Shown here piece after piece: positions 52,780 to 64,000 of a DNA stretch of 64,000 bases; the first letter of the stretch is position 1, and every line of letters starts with the position of its first letter. A program made the translations under genes and the position numbers. Source of the DNA: Blastobasis lacticolella (Eukaryota; Arthropoda; Insecta; Lepidoptera; Blastobasidae); assembly GCA_905147135.1 (NCBI GenBank), contig LR990060.1:5348001-5412000 (forward strand). The letters run 5' to 3'. The notes beneath the pieces are model-generated. The model saw only the letters and a program-made list of their open reading frames with translations. It searched no databases and was not told the origin of the DNA.

Positions 52780-55310
52780 TGAATTTGACATATAAAAATC
52801 TGACACTACTCTAATTTGGTAGACGCTATTGCCAGTTTCCAACGTAGATGACGTGGTGTAGAATTATCTAGTGTCAAATACTGTTGTCAACTGTATTTGA
52901 CACAGCCAATAGCCCCGCTGGGGACCACTCCATAACCCATAAAAATAAACCTATTTGTGTCCTTAAACATTTTAAATTTTATTGTGAGCTCCTAGTCTAT
53001 TTGAAAATTATTTGACTTAATGTGTACTTATATCATGACTGTACAGTACTGTAATGTACATTATACATATATTTTATGATGTATTTTACAACTTTGGTAA
53101 ACATTTTAAAATTAGACATTAGCAGTCATACCTATAAACAAACCGAGAGAAAAACATATGCAACCTCTGACCGTAAACATAATACTCAAATACATCCTAA
53201 ACCAATTTTAATGCGACCAAGTTAAGAAACTATTCGATTAAATTATCTACTATCGACTATATCGATACTGCCTTCAGCTACGATGTCACAGACAGACACA
53301 CATTTACAAATCAGACACACAGATACTCAATTCTACATAAATTACACACGCCAAGCTTATACAGGGAGTAAAAAGACCGCTAGCATCAATTGAAACACCA
53401 TATTCTACCCATTGTAGAAACTGAACAATTATCCCCAAGAAACATACCCGCGAAAACTCATAGTTTAGGCAAAAATCAAGATTCTTTAACAAAAAGTTGT
53501 CTTTTTGTACAAAAAAAATATCAAGTATCAATAACTACATCGTTCACAATTAATTTAGACACTCTCCCCTCTGTTTTTGTCGGAGGTAAAAAAATACTTT
53601 GTATTTTAAACCTCTAAACGGCAATAATTCAAAATTGTTTTGAGTACTAAGAGAGCTGCGTTGTGACAAGCATGCTCTATTGGAATATGTCAGGAGTTTC
53701 TGCAGGCCACTACATCACCAGTTTAATCCGGCATGGCCTAGATATGTCTCTGTTAATTAAGCACTAAGCACTATACGATAATGCTCATCGTTCATTAGAA
53801 TAAACCCATCACCAATATAGAGGGAACGGGGGATCTTTTTCTTAAATATCCGACGTATCCAGCAGCAGTCTTGATCCTTCCGACTACCGCTATATTTGTA
53901 CGAGCCAAACATGATTCTATCCCCTGCCATTTGGGATCCACCAAGCCAGTGACGCAGCTTTTTAAAAAAAAATTATAAGCAAAAGAATAACGTAGGTTTA
54001 TCTTACGTCATCTAGTATAAGAAAAATCCACTTTGTAGCGATAGGAGACGTTTAGGAGACCTACAAAACATGCATAACTTGAAACAAAAATATTGTTTGT
54101 TACCCAAACTTCACTTTTCTTTAGGCGACTATAATGTGGCGTAAAGGCAAAACAACCAAAAGAATGTGAAGCCGACCAGTTTTTTGTACTTATATAACCC
54201 ACACAAGAGGATATGTTAGTACTATCGCTACAAAAAGTTTAAATTAGGGTAACTAAAAAAAAAATTTTTTTGTTATGTCGGGCAGACCAACATTTTGTGG
54301 GTCCCCTAAATCTCTACTAACGCTACAATGTGACATTTTTCTTGTACTCGATGATAACTTACGATGCTTAAAAGTCTATAAGAACCAACATTAAAGCACC
54401 TACTCGTTGAAAGGCGATGTTTCTTGTCCATTACTTTCCTAACTTGGGCGTGTCTCGCTCCCGTATCTCCGTCCTGGGCATAAAAGGCATCAAAACCAAA
54501 AGGACGAGTATCGAAAGCGCCATAAAAACGCACTCGTGACCACATAAATTGCAGGATATAACAATTGGGACCAACGATTGTCCCTTATGATGACCTTTGA
54601 AGAAATACTTTTGACCAGAAAATTGTGCGGCCTCGTGCAAATTTAATCGCAATACTGCCCCAGACAAAAATAGACCTTAAAGTGAGGCAGTAGGAGTCAT
54701 TCGAACAAATTTAGGTTAGGTTTCGTAGGCAATAATAAGTAGAATTTATATTTAATAACGCTTCCTGAAGCTTATCCCGTACCGTTGTGGAGGGAAGGCA
54801 GAGATACTTGGGATTTGTAATCGAAACTTCAGCTAAGTTTGGCAGTCTGTTGAGAACCAGTGTTTGTACTTGAGTGACGAGAATAGTTTACCCTATCCTA
54901 CCCTTTTAATTAAAATGTGAAGGACATGTTTTAAACTATTGTCATTTATTTTACGGGCTTTTTTAAAAGCGTACCACAGTTGAAATATCGGGCAGGTAGC
55001 CCACATGCTTGTTTGTCTGCCGTATAACATTTTAAAAAATTAACGCCAAGATAATAGTTTTGCGGAACGTGAGTGTGTGCTCTTACAATACGGATGTTTG
55101 GGCCATTTTGAAGTAAATAGATATAATGTTTTCTTGTACAATTCGGACGGTGCCGTGTCTTTATCTCTTTAGCTTCGAAGCAGATGGTGCTAGGTAACTG
55201 ATAAATTACATAAATAATAATTGAATAATAGTAATAATTTTTTTAACTTAGTTCTTTACTAAGCTAAATGTTTACTCTTAAGTAGCACCTACTTAATCAC
55301 TCTCTGCATG
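52780..55310. other. Long non-coding stretch
   Basis: AT-rich with no recognisable gene. Open frames of 60-80 codons on both strands (about 53300-53620 and 54000-54670) have no familiar motif. Around 54960-55030 are family C-like words. Confidence 0.35.
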
Positions 55311-55370
55311 GTCTGCTGGTTGACTGTTAGATGAAGCCTCAATGGCTTAAGTCCGCCAATTGCTGTAATT

Positions 55371-56148
55371 TGTTTTCCGCGTGCTTGTTTTCCGCTAAAC
55401 GGAGTCCATTCCATCTGACTCCGACTTTCCGGGGTGTGTCTGTGGAAATTTCCGACAACCTACAGCTCCTGGGTGTTGAGCTATCAACCAATCTCAACTT
55501 TGGACAGTACATCGAATCAAAAGCCAAGACTGCTGCAAAAAAACTTGGAATCCTCTCGAAGGTCAAGCGGTACTTCACTTCAAGGCAGTTGCTTCAATTA
55601 TATCAAGCACAAGTCCGATCTTGCATGGAGTACCGCTGCCACCTCTGGGATGGATCAGCCAAATACCAACTGACTGCTTTGGATTCGGTGGAAAAACGGG
55701 CAAAGAGATTAATTTGTGATCCGCAGTTAATTGAGGCTAAGCTGCAGAGCCTCGAGCATCGGCGTAGGGTTGCGCGTTTGTCGGTTTTCTACAGGTTGCA
55801 CTTCGGAGAGTGTGCGAAGCAGTTGCACGACCTCATTCCGCCGGCCCCTTTCCGCCATCGGGAGACGCGATCCGGGCGAGCGCTTCATCCTTATGTCGTG
55901 GATCTTCCAACTATCCGCACGAGCCGCTTTGGCTCGACTTTTATAATGCGTACGGCTAAGGAGTGGAATGCGTTGCCTGCGAGTGTGTTCCCTGATCAAT
56001 ATAATCTGGATGCCTTCAAGGCTAGAGTGAATAGGCTGTTCCTAGACAGGCATGCTCCATCATAGACCGCATCGTCACTTACCACCAGGTGAGGTGGCGG
56101 TCAAATGCCTGGCTAGTAGAGTAATAAAAAAAAAAAAAAAAAAAAAAT
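55371..56148 (+). pseudogene. 5'-truncated LINE: RT C-terminal region plus poly(A) tail
   Basis: An open frame (to the stop at 56063-56065; also open upstream to 55331) encodes about 230 residues of an RT thumb/C-terminal region: [57 protein letters not shown] and [18 protein letters not shown]. The catalytic RT core is missing, so it is dead on arrival although the frame is intact. The 3' UTR (CATCGTCACTTACCACCAGG) ends in about 22 A. It seems inserted in the 3' UTR of another LINE: AAGTCCGCCAATTGCTGTAA before it and TTGGCAATAAAGTTTTTA after it. Confidence 0.85.
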
Positions 56149-57240
56149 TGGCAATAAAGTTTTTAAATAAATAATTAAAATACTATTTATAAATGATACA
56201 GTCAAACGTAAGTCGAATCATGAACACATTTAATTTAAGTACATTATTTTATTTCATTCACAATTTATTGTATATTATTGTATTGTTTTTCCACGAGTTC
56301 GAAATAAAGATATTTATCATTATTCTCCATATTTATTTTTATTCTTAGGTCTACATTTTTTACAATACATATATATGAAAAATAAATATTATAAAAAACC
56401 TAAACCTAGAGTACCACCAGCACCGGGGCGAGGCCCAAGCTACCGGCGGTTAGGGCTGCAGAGACAGGAACCTCCTGACAATACGCGCCAATATAATAAT
56501 AATTATTATTAAACTATTTGTGATCATATTACAAGAAGGCTTCAATCCACCAACAACAGCTATTTCAATTGAAATTATCACAATAAACAGTATAAGTTTA
56601 CTCTTAAAACTTGTTCAAAACAACTTAGGCGACTGCACTACACTGCACCTCATGCCCTCTCATGCAGGCTCTCTGCCGAGGAAATTTCCGCAAACACTCA
56701 TCTGTAAGGTACATCTGACCATTGCATCCGTGAGCACCATGGCCCAGTGTAAGCGTAACCGGTAGTGACAGATCCCATTTTAATGTAACTTTAAATTTTC
56801 TTACACATTTCCGCTACCGCGCCCTCCGATGATGGGATAGATTTCATCCACAACATATAGAGGCCTGACATCCAACTAATGTACGGGCATCGCGAGCCTT
56901 CTTACCACGCAGCAAGACATGGCATGAGCTCCCTCCCGAAGTCTTTCCTTTGCTTTATAACACAAGGTTCTTCAAAAGGCATGTCTATAGGTACCCCAAA
57001 GGCCGGCACCGCGTCCGTTCCCCTTAGGTTGCATATGCCCTAGGCGACAAAAGCCACTTTCCATCTGTCTGCCTCCCTAGGCAACAAAAACAGAGCATGC
57101 GCTGCACGGTTTTACACCAGGCGACCTTGCTTCAGCCAACCAAGCAACGATCAATCAATTATGGTCAACGAAAATTGTTTGTATACCGATGTTACATGAC
57201 CAGAAAGTAGCGAGGTTACCTGGTTTATAACCTTATAGCC
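56149..57240. other. Non-coding stretch
   Basis: No gene. 56149-56340 includes TTTAT-type runs. An 81-codon frame at 56520-56765 has no recognisable motif. About 56990-57080 has family C-like words. Confidence 0.35.
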
Positions 57241-57248
57241 AGGCCACG

Positions 57249-57336
57249 GTGCCACAAACTGGAACCAAGGTGTCGCCATTTTAAAATGTCAATTATTGTA
57301 ACACGTCTTCTCACCAGGTCAGATAAGTTTGTTGCA
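57249..57336. repeat. Family E short inverted-repeat element
   Basis: GTGCCACAAACTGGAACCAA at left and CAGGTCAGATAAGTTTGTTG at right; shortest of the family E copies. Confidence 0.6.
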
Positions 57337-58127
57337 CGATATGTATAATCCTTGGTAGGTGCTCAGTGGTACAATCAGACAACCTGACCAACTGGATCTA
57401 CACTCACGCCTGTGTCCCATAGGGGTAGGCAGAGACTATATAGTGCCACAAGCTACGATCCTGACACACCTCTATCAGTCTTGTTGAACTTATTTTTTAT
57501 TCCGGATCCCAGTTAATGTTGCAGGAACTGTTACATATTTTAATTCGCCGTTTGTTTCAAGTACTTTTATGACATAGTCTATTGTCGAATAACTGTTAAT
57601 AAAAATCATCACTGTCTCAAATATCTTACAGTGCTACAGGCTTGTAAACCGACACTCCAAGTGTCAAATTATTCTGGTATCACTATAAAACGTACTTAGC
57701 AAGTACCCCTCCTGTACAATGCGTATACTTCAACTTCGTCGGCGCTTTGTTTAGCAATTCCCCTCGTTTGGCCAGGGCTCCGTATAGGTCTAAACGCTAC
57801 GCCGTAGCGGCAGTAATTGGGTTGCCTCTAGTGCTGTTCGTACTAGTATTTGGTACGGGTTATGTTGGTATTGTTGTTATTTGGTTCGGGGCTTACTGTT
57901 GATTTGTTACTCATTCTTTTTTAATAACATTGGTTGATTATCCAGTATAAAATAAAGTGGGTTTCTGCGTCAGTCGCATGCGGATTTTACTATCTTTTAG
58001 ATATTTTTTTTCCTTCAGATTTATATGTAAGTATACCAGTAGTAGTAGTAACTAGTGATGTAAGTATAACCCGCTCCGGATTCACACGACCTCTACAATA
58101 ATCAATCCATATAAAAATAGGTGCAAT

Positions 58128-58433
58128 TTGGACAACATTTATGGTAAAAATAAATATCCGCCCGTGCAAGAGCCAGCAAGAAATACAAATCACGACTATT
58201 GTCGGAAAGACGTGAGTACCCCGATATCCGGGGCTGAGCGAGCGAGGCGGTTTCGAGAGCGTGTCAAAGCTGTCAAGGTACGCTTAGTAAATGCCGCATA
58301 CTCCGCGATCACAACTACCTCTGCCACCGACCCAACGAGCATAGACTTTTCGAGAGTTATGTTTTTCGAGCATATGTATGACGAATCGCGGTCAATAGTA
58401 TGGGATCATGTGGTCAATAGTACGGACTCATGA
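58128..58433 (+). CDS. Short ORF with basic motif, possible transposon-derived fragment
   Basis: 101 codons. Residues about 34-49 read ISGAERARRFRERVKA, a basic AER-R-R-R pattern I associate loosely with insect transposon-derived proteins. The rest is unremarkable. GC-rich sequence follows to about 58560. It may be an exon end, a transposon fragment or chance. No neighbour supports it. Confidence 0.2.
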   Translation: MDNIYGKNKYPPVQEPARNTNHDYCRKDVSTPISGAERARRFRERVKAVKVRLVNAAYSAITTTSATDPTSIDFSRVMFFEHMYDESRSIVWDHVVNSTDS

Positions 58434-58435
58434 CA

Positions 58436-58570
58436 ATGAAAACGGAAGTGGCAGTGCGCCCTCTGGTGGGGCGTGCTGACAGAGTCTCGACGGCACGACT
58501 CGGGCCGAGTGGCGGCCATTCTTGGCGCGACCGCCGCCGAGGAGTGACGCGTCTTGAAACTGTCTCCACA
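58436..58570. other. GC-rich island in AT-rich DNA
   Basis: Local GC content is far above the flanks (GTGGCAGTGCGCCCTCTGG, CGCGACCGCCGCCGAGGAGT). It has no ORF of note on its own and could be a 5' UTR, a TE terminus or a promoter-proximal segment. Confidence 0.35.
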
Positions 58571-59740
58571 TTTCGTTTGTTTACGTTTGAAGTTCGTTTA
58601 TAGAAAGTGTTATTTACGTTTAAAAATAAATGAAATTATAAGTGATGTGCAAAAATGAAATGGAATAAATACAGTGGAGTAAATGTGAACCTTTTCTTTA
58701 ATTTATCTGGACGAATACGATCTAATACTGATGTCACCACCCTGATGACAATGATCCTGATACACCCCTTTCCTTCACGCGACGACATGTATATTTGTTT
58801 ATTTTTTTGACACGGGCTACAGCCCTAACGGCTCAATGGATTGTGACATACTATCTGGTATTAACAGTTTCATACTGCACGCGCGAGTGATGTTACCACT
58901 GGTTACATTAAAATTTAAAATATTCAAAATGGCGGATTTTAGGTAAAATTTCCTCTAAAACCAAACAAAATAAAGGTCTTCAAAAGGCGATTTCTAAAAC
59001 ATTTACCGACGTCTTAAAACATTTTAATTTTTTTATAGCACTCGTTGTTTTCAGTTTATGTACGATTTCTGTACGCTTCTTATTACGATACACTAATCTT
59101 AAGTTATTCCAGAACTTCATTTTGTATGTATTACAAAAAAAAATCATAACAATCAGTCCGAACAGACCATCTCACCCCATCACTAGCGGCCAGCTACAAC
59201 TGTTCCCGAAATATTCCCTTATTACCCTCAGATAGCGAGTTGGATTAGTTGGAAAATTTTGTTCCAAGGTCCCGTAACATGCGTATGGGTATAATGTGGA
59301 ACAAACTGATATTGTTTCGGACCCTCTGCTGTTATTGGGTAGTATATGTTTTCTTGCGGTTAGCAATAGGCACGTGCCTAGGTGGGCTTCCCAGAAACGC
59401 CGGGAGCCTTTACTGGAAACTATTGTCTTATGTGTATGAATTGTTTACTGCTGCTAATGATAATGCTGTCAGTCAATCAATCAATCAGTCAATCTTGGCT
59501 TCCACACGGCCTAAATTTTTAACATATTTTAAGTTAGGTAATTTATTTTTCTTTTTATTGTACATATTAATTATTATGTTAGTTGATATAAATAAATAAA
59601 TATAATATTTACATTGTTTACGCATGACGTAGAAACGAAAGCAATTAACGAACTATGCTTATGACTGGCTACTTTTTTGTGAATTACTGGAAATCCAATA
59701 TTTTAGACAACGTTTTTTTATATTCCTACTATATAAATAT
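58571..59740. other. Non-coding stretch
   Basis: AT-rich; no gene or paired repeat recognised. The 116-codon frame at 59249-59599 shows no familiar domain and is hydrophobic only at its 3' end. Confidence 0.35.
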
Positions 59741-59976
59741 GCTTGGGCTGATTCACACAGCGCCATCTAGCCTCAAAGTTAGCAAAGCTTGTGTTATGGG
59801 TGTTAGATAACTAATAAACTACTTATATACTTGTTTTTTTAATACGTACTTATTATACATTCTACACCCAGACCCGTAAAAGATATTAAAATTCATTATT
59901 TCAATTTTTTCCTCGGCCGGGAAACGAACCCGGGACCTCTGCGTCACTGACCTGAACTAAACCACTCAGGTCGTCA
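59741..59976 (-). repeat. SINE-B, full length
   Basis: Minus-strand copy with CACACAGCGCCATCTAGCCT, then GGCCGGGAAACGAACCCGGG (B-box region, reversed) and ACCACTCAGGTCGTC at the head end. Confidence 0.88.
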
Positions 59977-60920
59977 ATGAGCAGTTTTCGTTTAGTTTCA
60001 AAAAGCATCAATAGATGGCACCCCCACAATTTTGGTATTTCTTTTTAAATCTATTTGATTGTGGCTGTGTTGTCATGCAGCCAACTAATACTATACTTAA
60101 AGATTAAATGTGATAAATATAAACATAAATTTAAAAGGTTGAAAGAAATGTAAAAAGAAATATTTATATAAGTAGTGCATGTTAACATAGTGCATGTTCC
60201 ATTTTAATATAAACCTTTCATATTTGAATTACGTCCATTCTTGATCTTAGCGTCCATGAAACGAACTGACTCAGTCAAATGAATGATTGTTTAGTTTGCA
60301 ATAATTTATTAAAACCTGTTAAACTACTGATAAATACAACATTATCCAGTACTACGTACCCAGTGTTTATATTCCCTTTGCTAATTATTTATTTCAAACG
60401 ATCTTCAATTACCAAAATTGTCGGGGCGCCATCTAGCGAGTGGTTAGGAATGCTTTAGATATAACTACTTATTGGAGGCTTATTTCAATTGCGGTACCTG
60501 TTTCGTAGTGGTAAAGTAGGTTACCAAAACATTGTGCAACCTTAAAATAAAATTTTCTCTTGCTTTTATTTTTCAATCTAGTCTAGCTTGTCTTTTTCGA
60601 AAGCATAATTTTAATTCGTAACTACGAGTATGTAATCTAGGAAGTCAAAGGCAGAGTGTGGGATGACGACGAAAATTCTCTCCTATTTTAATACCTAGGG
60701 AGTCCGCACTAGAGAGCTGTGGTTTTGTCTAATTTGCACTGCGGGACTGGAGGCGAGGGGCGTAGAATCGTGGTGATGTGGTGTGTACTAGAGATATAGC
60801 ATCGACCAATTCCGTTATAAGTATCGTAGAATACAAGACGATTGCAATAATGTAGGGGGACAAGACAGAACCTAATTAGACAAGGATAAAGACGAAGGAC
60901 AAGCCAAATTATAAAAAAAA
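59977..60920. other. Non-coding stretch
   Basis: AT-rich, nothing recognised beyond an isolated GGGGCGCCATCTAGCGAGTG near 60423 that resembles a SINE-B word. Confidence 0.35.
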
Positions 60921-61088
60921 ATGTGGACAAATTCACACAGCGCCATCTAGCCCCAAACTAAGCAACATTTGTACTATGGGTGCTATATAACTGATTTACT
61001 GCTTAAATACTTTTTAAATACATACTTATCACCACATTGTATACCCAGACCCGTAACTACCCGGCCGGAATACGACCCCGGAACCTTT
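60921..61088 (-). repeat. SINE-B, head truncated
   Basis: CACACAGCGCCATCTAGCCC to CCGGCCGGAATACGACCCCG; the A-box end is missing and the body has a deletion between CAGACCCGTAAC and CCGGCC. Confidence 0.82.
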
Positions 61089-61152
61089 ACCTAAAGTAAT
61101 ATTTACTTAAAGTTTCTTTAAGTAATATTTTTATTCGTTTATTTTTTTGTCT

Positions 61153-61385
61153 ATCATCATCACAGCCCATAACAGTCCACTGCAGGACTCAGGGCTTCCC
61201 CTACGAAGGGGAGGTTTTTGTCATAATCTCCACGCTTGGTAGCGGGTTGGAGATCGCAGTGTTATGAATAAGAATGAAAAACGCTGCTGCCCATTTTCCA
61301 GTCTAGGGACTCTAGATCTTTTGCCTCGACAACATGAGTCGCATTTTACGATACCCAGGCAAGGGGTTGGTGCTATTCTACTCTG
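61153..61385 (-). repeat. Family D repeat
   Basis: ATCATCATCACAGCCCATAA to GGTTGGTGCTATTCTACTCTG, minus orientation. Close to the copies at 32428 and 11067. Confidence 0.8.
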
Positions 61386-62113
61386 TTACTCTGATTCTAC
61401 TACTAGTAATATAAAAAAACAAAAGTTAGTACATTGGGGATTCTGAAATTGCCGTTTCTTTACAGAGATCCGAACTGCCCGTAGGTATGAACCGCGCGCT
61501 AGTTTTTGGACTTACCAAAGTAACAACACAGAAAATTTCACAATTTTGTCAATGTTTAAATAAATATTTTTCAATGATAAATATTTTGATTATTTAATGA
61601 GCTGTTTTCAAGAATGGCTTCTCAAAAATTCTCATTACATAGATAGCGCGTTCTAAGGAATCAAACTTTTTTATTATCTTTTGACTGTATGTTAGGGCTG
61701 TTGTTATAGTTATATGGTGTGTGAGTGTCATCACTCACACATACAGATTTCCTTAATGCCTTTTGCATTGCCTTTGAACAAATTAAAACCGAAAATGGAG
61801 CACGTCGCCGGACGTACCAACTGGAAGGAGAAAACACCGAATCTGCCCTCTTCTACCCTCTCTGGCGAATGAAGGCTTAATTTCCAACGCGCCCACACTG
61901 CAAGGTGTAATTACCAACGTCGAGATAGGGCTTATCATAAAGAAAGATATGACGCGACGCAATCTCAGATGTGTTAACCTAGATATTGCGTCTGGTCACA
62001 TATTACGACATACGATCTTAATGAACTTGGTTAATATTTATTTATTTTTTAGGAAGCCAACAAAGTATGAAAATATAATAACATTTTGTTTTATACTTAC
62101 GTATTACACAATA
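61386..62113. other. Non-coding stretch
   Basis: No gene or paired repeat recognised. Confidence 0.35.
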
Positions 62114-62400
62114 TTCGATGTCCTGAGTTGTTCAGTTGGTCAACATGGTCCCGGGTTCGATTACCGGCCGGGCCGGCCGGGCCAGAGATTGAAATGATAA
62201 ATTATAATTTCTGTTACGGATGTATCTGGGTGTAGTATGTATAATAAATTATTTATTTACTTTACAGTTTTAATAAGTATGTATTTTTAAAGTATATAAG
62301 TAGTTTACCAGTTTTCTGGCACCCATACCCAAGCTTTGTTTACTTTGGGGCTAGATGGAGCTGTGTGAATTTGTCCAAGCTTATTTATTTATTTATTCAT
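62114..62400 (+). repeat. SINE-B with small internal insertion
   Basis: Head GTCCTGAGTTGTTCAGTTGG and GTTCGATTACCGGCCGGGCC (with a short GGCCGGGCC duplication), then the body. About 35 bp of AT-rich sequence separates ATGTATAATAA from TAAGTATGTATTT, and the copy ends in TTATTTATTTATTC. Confidence 0.82.
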
Positions 62401-63384
62401 ATTTTACTTACAGGCTAACTTAACATGTATAAATTAAAAAGTAACTCTACTAACTAGACAAAAATCTGTAATCGAATTTTTTTTTTACTCATAGTGCTTG
62501 ATGTAACAATACTCATGTTATTTGCTGGATAAACGTTACTAATATTCTAAAAAAATTGTGTGATGTAGTTTTGTACAAATTCATGAAGTACGCGACAAAT
62601 TTTTATTTGAGTAAGTTTTGCTATGACTTTCTTTACTCCATAGCTTGTCGATTTTATTGATCTATATCTGACTTGCTGTTCAACGAGGTAACGCAGCCAG
62701 CTTTCTGGGCACAATTCTGGGGGCAGCGGTGTGGACGACATTTAAAAATTTTAATGCATTTTTAAGTATATTGCTTTTAAATGTTTTTTTCCTCTTTTTC
62801 TTTCATTCAAACCGTTTATGGCTTAAAATTATACTTTTTTAATGCTCAAAAGAGGGATTATCCTATGGTACAGGGTAACCTAATTTAGGAGGCAGGAAAT
62901 CAATATGTAGGTAATACATTTTATTGTGTCTGAATTGTTTTATACACACATAGTAATTATGAGATTTATTGCCATTTATTGTACTGTTATGTTGTGTTTG
63001 TTGTTGTTGTTGTATTATTTGGTTAGTAAAATATTATTATTAATGTAGATACCCTTTCATTTTGTCTGTTAAATTAATAAATAATATATACCTGTTACGT
63101 AAATATATTCCAAATGCTTATGACTCATTTTAAAGTGTTGTCGTGTTCCACATTCCACTGCTAGATCCAGCTTGGCGGCAGCCTTTCGCAGTCGCCACTC
63201 CACCTGGCCGGAGAACATCCTACACTACGCTTGTCTAGTCGCAGTAGGTACTGGTGGTAGCAAAATGGATAGTCTAAAATTAAAAAAAAAAATGGAAAAC
63301 GATAGTAGGAACCGTGTAGATTTATTTTTATGTCTCTCCTCCTCCTCGCAACTCCTTTCAGCGCCGTAAATGTCAACAAATTGT
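62401..63384. other. Non-coding stretch
   Basis: AT-rich, with TTG trinucleotide repeats near 62997-63012. No gene recognised. Confidence 0.35.
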
Positions 63385-63510
63385 TAATTTGCCTTATCGT
63401 TTTCACAACAATGAAGCCTCTTGCAAGCGCTGTTTCTCGAAGACGCAACCGCTAAGAGCAGACAGACCAATATAAATCAGATCAGAGGCCAGCCACTCTA
63501 CAACCTATAA
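63385..63510 (+). repeat. Dispersed repeat shared with 52615-52760
   Basis: CACAACAATGAAGCCTCTTG, CAAGCGCTGTTTCTCGAAGA and AATCAGATCAGAGGCCAG. Same orientation as the other copy. Confidence 0.7.
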
Positions 63511-63674
63511 AAATGAATCTGAGCGTTTCCATGATCGGTGTCAACTTTCCTTTCCTGTCTAAACAGCCCAGAATTGGTTTACGTTTAACACCACGTCAGT
63601 TTACAAATTATGTGCGGTATGTCGTTAATTTTAGTATTCAGTCAGATAGTATTGTTGCTAATGTTTTCCTTGAG

Positions 63675-63814
63675 GCGCTGTCCTAATTTGCAACGTTTTT
63701 TAATAACCTAATTTGCAAATGGTCGTGCGACGGGTGGTTTTGAGGTCTCCTATTGGTCGGGCGATGTCCGTCATAAGACCATGGTCGCACGACCGTTTCC
63801 AATTAGGACAGCGC
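63675..63814. mobile_element. 140-bp foldback element (MITE-like)
   Basis: GCGCTGTCCTAATTTGCAA at left mirrors TTCCAATTAGGACAGCGC at right; a second inverted pair, GGTCGTGCGAC and GTCGCACGACC, lies just inside. A related TTAGGACAGC word is at 52248. No ORF. Confidence 0.8.
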
Positions 63815-63844
63815 GTTAGAGAGACTTCAATCATATTAGAGTCA

Positions 63845-64000
63845 TAATTTATCTATTTATCCATTTATTGCACACAATAAAGAAATACAGAGATATAACA
63901 TAGACATAACTGACACTGCTTATTTCTAAAAGAAATTTCTTCCCTGCCTACAGAAGGGAAATGTTCAACTAAGAAATGCAGATACGACGTGCACAATTAA
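63845..64000 (-). mobile_element. LINE 3' end, antisense, running off the window
   Basis: TTTATTGCACACAATAAAGA, TTATTTCTAAAAGAAATTTC and GACGTGCACAATTAA match 48541-48740. The remainder of the copy, if any, lies to the right of the window. Confidence 0.7.

Noticed and set aside
1..64000. Viral or bacterial genes, toxin or defence systems
   Set aside because: No ORF with such motifs was seen; all long reading frames are serpins or non-LTR retrotransposon proteins.

Overview
This window looks like nuclear DNA of a lepidopteran insect (moth or butterfly). It is AT-rich, with one pair of intronless-looking secreted serpin genes set in a dense landscape of decayed non-LTR retrotransposons, tRNA-derived SINEs and short inverted-repeat elements. 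The order is inferred from the character of the repeats and serpins; no database search was possible.

Layout. 1-20 kb holds almost only repeats: two tRNA-derived SINE families (called SINE-A and SINE-B here), a SINE/LINE-tail family C, a dispersed family D, foldback elements, and a decayed Jockey/CR1-like LINE at 4.1-6.1 kb broken by a family D copy and by an 878-bp terminal-inverted-repeat element. 20.5-26.5 kb is a retrotransposon nest: an old Jockey/CR1-like LINE is split by an antisense ORF1-type LINE fragment and by a 4.19-kb two-ORF LINE whose ORFs are now disabled. 28.9-34.2 kb holds the two serpin genes, transcribed towards each other and separated by about 2.9 kb. 34.94-41.13 kb is a full-length LINE of 6.19 kb with a 14-bp target-site duplication and two intact ORFs (544 and 1211 aa, the latter with endonuclease, reverse transcriptase, RNase H and a C-terminal Cys/His motif). 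41-64 kb returns to repeats: a SINE carrying two further insertions, a 52-bp minisatellite of 13 units (44.7-45.4 kb), several small foldback elements, LINE 3' ends and more SINE copies.

How it fits together. Only the serpins look like host protein-coding genes. They are clear paralogues in inverted orientation, so they probably arose by inverted local duplication. The only element that looks capable of moving itself is the 6.19-kb LINE. Two possible host exon fragments (near 8.6-8.85 kb and 42.03-42.35 kb, both minus strand) rest on splice-like signals and are weak. No real tRNA gene, rRNA, CRISPR array, bacterial or viral gene was seen.
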